Source of the DNA: Diphasiastrum complanatum
Taxonomy: Eukaryota > Streptophyta > Lycopodiopsida > Lycopodiales > Lycopodiaceae
Direction: 5' to 3'
DNA length: 64,000 bases
Assembly: GCA_029204225.1 (NCBI GenBank)
Contig: CM055096.1
Coordinates: 72,111,349-72,175,348 of the forward strand
Shown: in pieces, positions 59,139 through 64,000 of the stretch
Layout of the letters: every line of letters starts with the position of its first letter
Position numbering within the stretch: the stretch's first letter is position 1
Position numbers and translations under genes: made by a program
The notes under the pieces: generated by a model
Seen by the model: the letters and a program-made list of their open reading frames with translations, nothing else
What the model was told of the DNA's origin: nothing
Database searches by the model: none

Positions 59139-59788
59139 TGTAAAAAGTTATGATTCAAAATGCACTTAATGGATCTTTGATCTTGGGCCTATTTGATCAA
59201 CACATCTAGAAATAGCTAGAAGGTAGACATCAACAATTTTAACATGCTAATCTTGCATAAATCACTTAGATCTGATCATGAACATCAAAATACAACAAGG
59301 TGCTATCCTTGTCTGTATAGCAGCAGTAGCAAGCTACTGTCCTTCACACGTGTGGATTCAAGATCTACAAGAAAATCAATATTCTACACAGAGAAACTCA
59401 AGAGAAAATGACATGAGATGGACATAGAATCGACAAAGATGAATTCTCCACATTAATGATCAACAAATGATATTGTTCTCCATGAAGGCACAACTATTCC
59501 AAGTAGCCGCAAAATGTCATTTGTCCCTATTCTCCAACTATGCCCTAAAATGGCAACTTCTAGGTACTTAATCAAAAACCTAGAAATTATGGTCCAAATA
59601 CAATGTACCAAAATTGACCAATAAGAATGGGTCCAAACATGACCTCATCCACTTATGTACATGTAAAAATTAGTAATAACACAATTTAGAGCCTTATTGA
59701 CAAATATGAAACTAACTCTAAGTCGAGATTCCATTTTGGCCTCCAAAAATGCCAAGTAAAATGTTGAGACTACTTGAAAATTTTCACA
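59139..59788 (-). repeat. 5' LTR of the - strand Copia fragment, about 650 bp
   Basis: It runs from TGTAAAAAGTTATG at the primer site to GAAAATTTTCACA, giving TG...CA and an imperfect inverted end. It contains cttcacacgtgtggattc, a word with relatives in the other Copia LTRs here. The 3' LTR is absent. Confidence 0.8.
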
Positions 59789-59879
59789 TGGTACACTATT
59801 GATACATATTTACTTTGCAAATAGAATGCTTTCTTGATAGACAATTGTATCGTTGGATTAGGAAACAAGACCTAGAGAC

Positions 59880-60531
59880 AAGTTCGTGATATACTGATGG
59901 GCTTCTTCTGCTCACCTACTCGGTGTAATTGGTATTTATCTTTCTTTGAGGTACAGTTTATAAAAAGACTAGCCAGACTAGGACTTTGTACATTTATGAA
60001 TGGCCTCGTACATTTATTTAGGTACATTGATGATATTTGCTTCATTAATAACCGCAATATTGAGCTATTTATGGATAGATCACAGGTAAGAACACCAGAA
60101 AACTCTTTTGGATTTATCCATTGGACTTTCTGGAAATAGAAAGAAATTACTCAAAAGCAAACACTATTAGCTTTTTTAATATTTCTATCACTTTTGATCC
60201 AGTGACAAGATTGACACATATCTCAAAATTTGACAAAAGAAGGGATTTGTCTTTTCCTTTTCTAAAATATATACACTTGGCCTCTAATAGACCAATCTAC
60301 AACTCATATAAGGTAATTATCTCCCAAGTTATTGCTGCAATGTACTGTTGTAACAAACAGGAAATCTTCTTAAATGAAGTAGGGACTCTAGTGGATGCTT
60401 TCCACAGAAATGGTTTTATGAGGGATAAACTTTGTCTTATTATCAACAAACTACTTCTATCTAACTACTTTCTGGGTCTATCTTATGTTCTAAAACACAC
60501 CAATATTAACTGTCTTTTGGTGGGCAGTTAG
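59880..60531 (+). pseudogene. Penelope-like element reverse transcriptase, C-terminal half
   Basis: The first frame (59897-60139) reads MGFFCSPTRCNWYLSFFEVQ FIKRL, corresponding to the G-x-x-M-G motif followed by the 'L...E..f' helix. Next is FRYIDDICFI, the catalytic Y-x-D-D box with both aspartates. After a frame change near 60115 the second frame (60121-60531) gives NYSKANTISFFNISI (thumb start, 'ISFLDI'-like), KFDKRRDLSFPFLKYIHLAS and further helices to a stop. This order is that of Penelope-like element RTs; the pattern differs from Gypsy, Copia and L1 enzymes. I see no GIY-YIG endonuclease domain. Penelope-like elements are known from conifers among plants. A frame break makes this copy inactive. 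Confidence 0.65.
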
Positions 60532-60598
60532 CTATCCCTTACAAGGGGGGGAGCTAACTGCCCCCTAAGGGATTCACTAACTACGGGATGGTTGGTGG

Positions 60599-60599
<1 letters not shown>

Positions 60600-60684
<85 letters not shown>
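60600..60684. repeat. (CT)n microsatellite, about 85 bp
   Basis: Pure CT on the + strand, 69 bp after the stop of the Penelope-like RT and in the same strand sense. Confidence 0.98.
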
Positions 60685-60686
<2 letters not shown>

Positions 60687-61180
60687 GGATGATTCTTCGC
60701 TTAAAGGCACCTCTCTATGTTATACTATGTTCGAACAATGACAAAATACCAAAACTTCAAATTAAAGGCTCTACACCAATACCACCCCTAACTAGCACCA
60801 TATCAATTCAAAAATGATAAGCTCTATAAAGGTCTTAAGCTTAGCCATAATGAATGGACAAGATGTGTTGCTTCTTTCTCAAGGCAATATGCCACCTTCC
60901 ATGAAGCCTCACCACATACCACTATATATCATGCAGTTTCGACTACTTTTTTTCACAACACTTTGTGAAGGGAGTTCATCATTTTTCTCCTCTTACGATT
61001 GCGCCCTACCAAGCTTCCTCTCTTCGGATACTATCTTATGTTAAGAGCTTCATCCCATTTCATGACAATGCTATCATATCTTTTTGCTTTATGCACTTTG
61101 GTGTATGCTTCTTTGTAACTATATGTTATATGTATGCTCATAACTTCTTATAGTGAGTAAATGTATGTTGAAACATCTTT
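60685..61180. other. Intergenic, no gene seen
   Basis: Short ORFs (60814-61153) with aromatic and Ser-rich content but no motif. Confidence 0.4.
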
Positions 61181-61184
61181 ATGG

Positions 61185-61640
61185 TGGCTCGCTGATAGCG
61201 ATGGACCACTCCTCATCTTTTTCATTATATAAAATGGATCTCTATGCCATACAGACAATGATGGTTTAGTTTTCATCTTTTTCATTTCATAGAATGGACT
61301 GCCTTCTAGGCAGTGATGGACTACAAATAACCTTTGTTGATACTTAAAGTATGTTTGTGGCCTATCAGGCAGCGATGCAAACCACATAGCATCATTTATT
61401 TTTTACTTGCTTGCATGCTAGATAATAATGGAGCTAAAACTAATGAATGGTAGCCACTGTCCACAGTGATGGATAGTTGGCTCAAAAATATCTTTTTTTA
61501 TTAAGAAAAGTTAATTCATCTACTTCTTGTTCCCATCGATGGACTGTAGGAAGATTACAAGCCTTTCTAATATTCCATAACAAGTTTGTTTAGAATAATG
61601 CAGACCGGTTTACTGTTGTGTGGACAACGACCTACCGCTC
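61185..61640. repeat. Degenerate tandem repeat with a cagtgatgga-type core
   Basis: The words agcgatggac, acaatgatgg, gcagtgatggac, gcagcgatgc, cagtgatggat and catcgatggac recur every 50-90 bp, often after tttttcat(t)(t). Units are diverged and the period is irregular. Confidence 0.5.
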
Positions 61641-62189
61641 ACATTACAGTTTATAGTTTCTCTTCCACTAAACCAATTTGTCTTCTCAAATGCTATGCAT
61701 GTCTTGTAATGATTTAGTAGCATTTGGAAACTAAATGATCATCTATGTTTAGTGATTATGTAGCACATCAATTGTTGCTACGGCCTACTACTACATTCGG
61801 TTAGGTTCGAATTCAAACCATACATTGCTAAGTCTCTACACATGTACATCATTTGGTAAACCATGCTAGAATGGCTTGGCTTAAACACTTTTTGAATGCT
61901 TCTTTGGCAAAGAAACATACTTTTGCAAAATTTGATTCTGATGTTATGTGATAAAGACTCTATGTACGGTTGTGTTCTAAAGAAAACAAACTGCTCGTGG
62001 GAATAACATGACATCCTCTCAAGAAAAGACGTCTACAATCATCCAGGTGTGACTTCTCTTAATGAATTCTAGGTTATATATAAACCACATAAATCATGGA
62101 CATGGTTCTGTTATATGTTCTCTATGATAGATACTCAAGAAATGGTTCTTCCGCTCTACTTACGTATCTAAATTTCGTTGCGAATTTTT
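61641..62189. other. Intergenic, no gene seen
   Basis: No supportable ORF or repeat. Confidence 0.45.
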
Positions 62190-62246
62190 GCTTCATATAT
62201 AACAACATTCAAGCTTAAACCTAACCACTATTACAAACCTGTTCAA
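62190..62246. repeat. Segment shared with 56.6 kb, at the border of the telomere-like array
   Basis: acattcaagcttaaacctaa followed by ccactattacaaac, the same order as near 56600. Its presence at the edge of a telomere-like block here and some 750 bp after the other such block suggests a common repeat family. Confidence 0.7.
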
Positions 62247-63720
62247 TTTTAGGGCTTAAAGATTAGGGTTTACAGTTTAGGGCCTAGGGTTTAGGATTTA
62301 TGGTTTAGGATTTAGGATTTAGGGCTCAGGGCTTAGGGCTTAGAGGTTTGGATTTCGAGTTTAGGGTTTAGGTTTAAAGTCTTAGGGTTTAGGGCTAAGG
62401 GCTTAGGGCTCAGGGCTTAGGGCTTAGAGTTTAGGGTTTAGTGTTTAGGGTTTAGGACTTTGGTCTGAAGGCTTAGGTTAAGGATTTAGGGTTTAGGGCT
62501 AAGTGCTTAGGGTTTAGGATTTAGTGTTTAGAAATTATAGTTTAGGGTTAAGTGCCAAGGATTTAGGCTTTAGGGTTAGGGTTTAGGATTTACGATTTAG
62601 GATTTAGGATTTAGGGCCAAGGGCTAAGAGTTAAGGTCGAAGGACAAGGATCAAGGGTTTAGGGTTTAGAATTTAGGGCTAAGGTTTAAGATTTAGAAAT
62701 TAGGGTTTAGGATTTAAGGTTTAGGATTTAGGGCTAAGGGCTTAGGGCTTAGGGTTTAGCGCTTAGGGTTTACAACTAAGGGGCAAGGGTTTAGGGTTTA
62801 GGGTTAAGGGCCAAGGGCTAAGAGTTAAGGTCGCAAGGATCAAGGGTTTAGGGTTTAGGATTTAGGGCTAAGGTTTAAGGATTTAGGATTTAGGGTTTAG
62901 GATTTAAGGTTTAAGATTAGGGCTAAGGGCTTAGGGCTTAGGGTTTAGCGCTTAGGGTTTTCAACTAAGGGGCAAGTGTTTAGGATTTAGGGCTTAGGAT
63001 TTAGGGTTTAGGACCTAGGATTTAGGGCTAAGGGCTTAGGGCTTAGGGTCTAGGGCTTAGGGCTTAGGGCTTAGGGTATGGGGTTTAGGGCTTAGGGCTT
63101 AGGGTTAAGGCTTTAGTATTTAGGATTGATGGTTAAGGGCCAAGGGTTTCCGGTTTAGGGTTTAAGATTTAGGGTTTAGTCTTTAGGGTTAAGGACCAAG
63201 GGTTTATAGTTTTGGGTTTAGGATGTAGATTTTAGGGCTTAGAGATTAGGGTTTACGTTTAGGGCCTAGGATTTAGGGTTTAGGGTTTAGGATTTAAGTC
63301 TAAGGGCTTAGGGCTTAGAGTTTTGGATTTCGAGTTTAGGGTTTAGGATTTAGGGTTTAGAGTTTAGGGCTAAGGGCTTAGGGTTAAGGGCCAATGGTTT
63401 AGGGCTCGGAATTTAGAGTTTAGGATTTAGATTTTAGGGTTTAAGGTTTAAGATTTAGGTTTAAAGGCTTAGGGATTTAGGGCTGAGGGCTTAGGGTTTA
63501 GGGCTTGGAGTTTAGGGTTTAGGGTTTAGGGCTTAGGTCTAAAGGCTTAGGATTTAGGGTTTAGAATTGAGGGCTAAGTGCTTAGGGTTTAGGATTTAAA
63601 GTTTAGGGTTAAGTGCCAGGGGTTTAGGGTTTAGGGTTTAGGATTTAGGGTTAAGGGCCAAGGGCTAAGAGTTATGGTCGAAGGACCAAGGATCAACGGT
63701 TTAGGGTTTAGGATTTAGGG
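62247..63720 (+). repeat. Large degenerate telomere-like array (TTTAGGG family), about 1.5 kb
   Basis: The plant telomere word tttaggg and variants (ttagggc, tttaggat, ttaaggg, gctaaggg) fill almost every position, with few perfect runs. Blocks recur within it, for example aagggccaagggctaagagt followed by taaggtcgaagga at about 62615 and again near 62815 and 63655. Higher-order duplication has thus acted after decay. This is an internal telomere-like block, not a fresh chromosome end. Confidence 0.95.
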
Positions 63721-63960
63721 CTAAGGGTTAAAGGCCAAGGGTTAAAGGTTAAGGGCCAAGGGCGAAGCACTAAGGGCAAATGGTAAAGGCCAAGGGCTCG
63801 TACGAAGGACGAAAGGCCAAGGGTTAAGGACTAAGGGCAAAAGATTAAAGGATAAAGATGGAGACATAAGGACCAAGGGGTAAGAGCGAGGGGCCACGAG
63901 TTAACTATCAGTGGCCAAGGGCCAAGAGAGAATGACTAAGGGACATAGAGACACCAGTAG
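63721..63960 (+). repeat. Outer, more degenerate part of the telomere-like array
   Basis: The words change to ggccaaggg, ctaagggc and gttaaggg, with gradual loss of the repeat up to the window end. Confidence 0.7.
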
Positions 63961-64000
63961 CGTAGGTGCTGGATGCGACTACAACCTAGGATGTGTGGGA

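Noticed and set aside
59897-60531. Telomerase reverse transcriptase
   Set aside because: The GxxMG spacing and the post-YIDD segment fit Penelope-like elements; no TERT-specific motif was seen, and the fragment is frameshifted.
61795-61820. tRNA-like B box (ggttcgaattc)
   Set aside because: No A box at the right distance and no cloverleaf could be drawn.
62247-63960. A true chromosome end
   Set aside because: Perfect TTTAGGG runs are rare, the repeat decays on the outer side and non-telomeric sequence follows. The window edge prevents full exclusion.

Overview
The window looks like nuclear DNA of a land plant with a large, transposon-rich genome. The evidence is one intact plant receptor-kinase gene of the BIR1 type, plant-type Copia elements primed by initiator tRNA-Met, a plant 5S rRNA fragment, TTTAGGG-type repeats and a Penelope-like reverse transcriptase. 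A gymnosperm would fit (Penelope-like elements and internal telomere-like arrays are both known there), but this is inference and the sequence does not settle it.

Layout. 0-5 kb: a Copia fragment, an intron-bearing gene fragment and a (CT)n array. 5-10.4 kb: a 2.7-kb tandem duplication, each unit carrying a broken Ty3/Gypsy reverse transcriptase. 10.4-14.1 kb: unrecognised gene-like fragments and copies of segments from the first 7 kb, one of them inverted. 14-16.6 kb: Gypsy and Copia remnants, the Copia one with a 3' LTR. 16.6-20.6 kb: low-complexity DNA and broken ORFs. 21.2-24.7 kb: a cluster of (CT)n arrays interleaved with three copies of a LINE-like 3' end; one copy is joined to an ORF1-like reading frame and a 5S rRNA segment. 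25-29.6 kb: minisatellites, a gag-like broken ORF and a solo-type Copia LTR. 31.5-33.3 kb: the BIR1-like gene, the only host gene here that looks functional. 35.3-35.7 kb: a minisatellite. 36.2-43 kb: a young, nearly intact 6.1-kb Copia element with a 5-bp target duplication, nested inside an older Copia element. 43-45.1 kb: a 1-kb tandem duplication of LTR-like DNA. 45-54.5 kb: a mosaic of Gypsy, Copia and unclassified element fragments, including a decayed DUF7869-type gene. 55.7 kb and 62.2-63.8 kb: degenerate telomere-like repeats. 58-60.7 kb: a Copia gag with LTR, and a Penelope-like reverse transcriptase next to another (CT)n array.

How it fits together. Apart from the receptor kinase, almost every coding trace is from a mobile element, and most are broken. 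Elements lie next to or inside one another, so the order of events can partly be read from junctions. The strongest candidate for something undescribed is the 21.2-24.7 kb cluster: a retroelement whose copies all sit in the same orientation relative to the CT strand of (CT)n arrays, as expected if the element inserts into, or generates, that microsatellite. All coordinates for fragments without a clean ORF are approximate.
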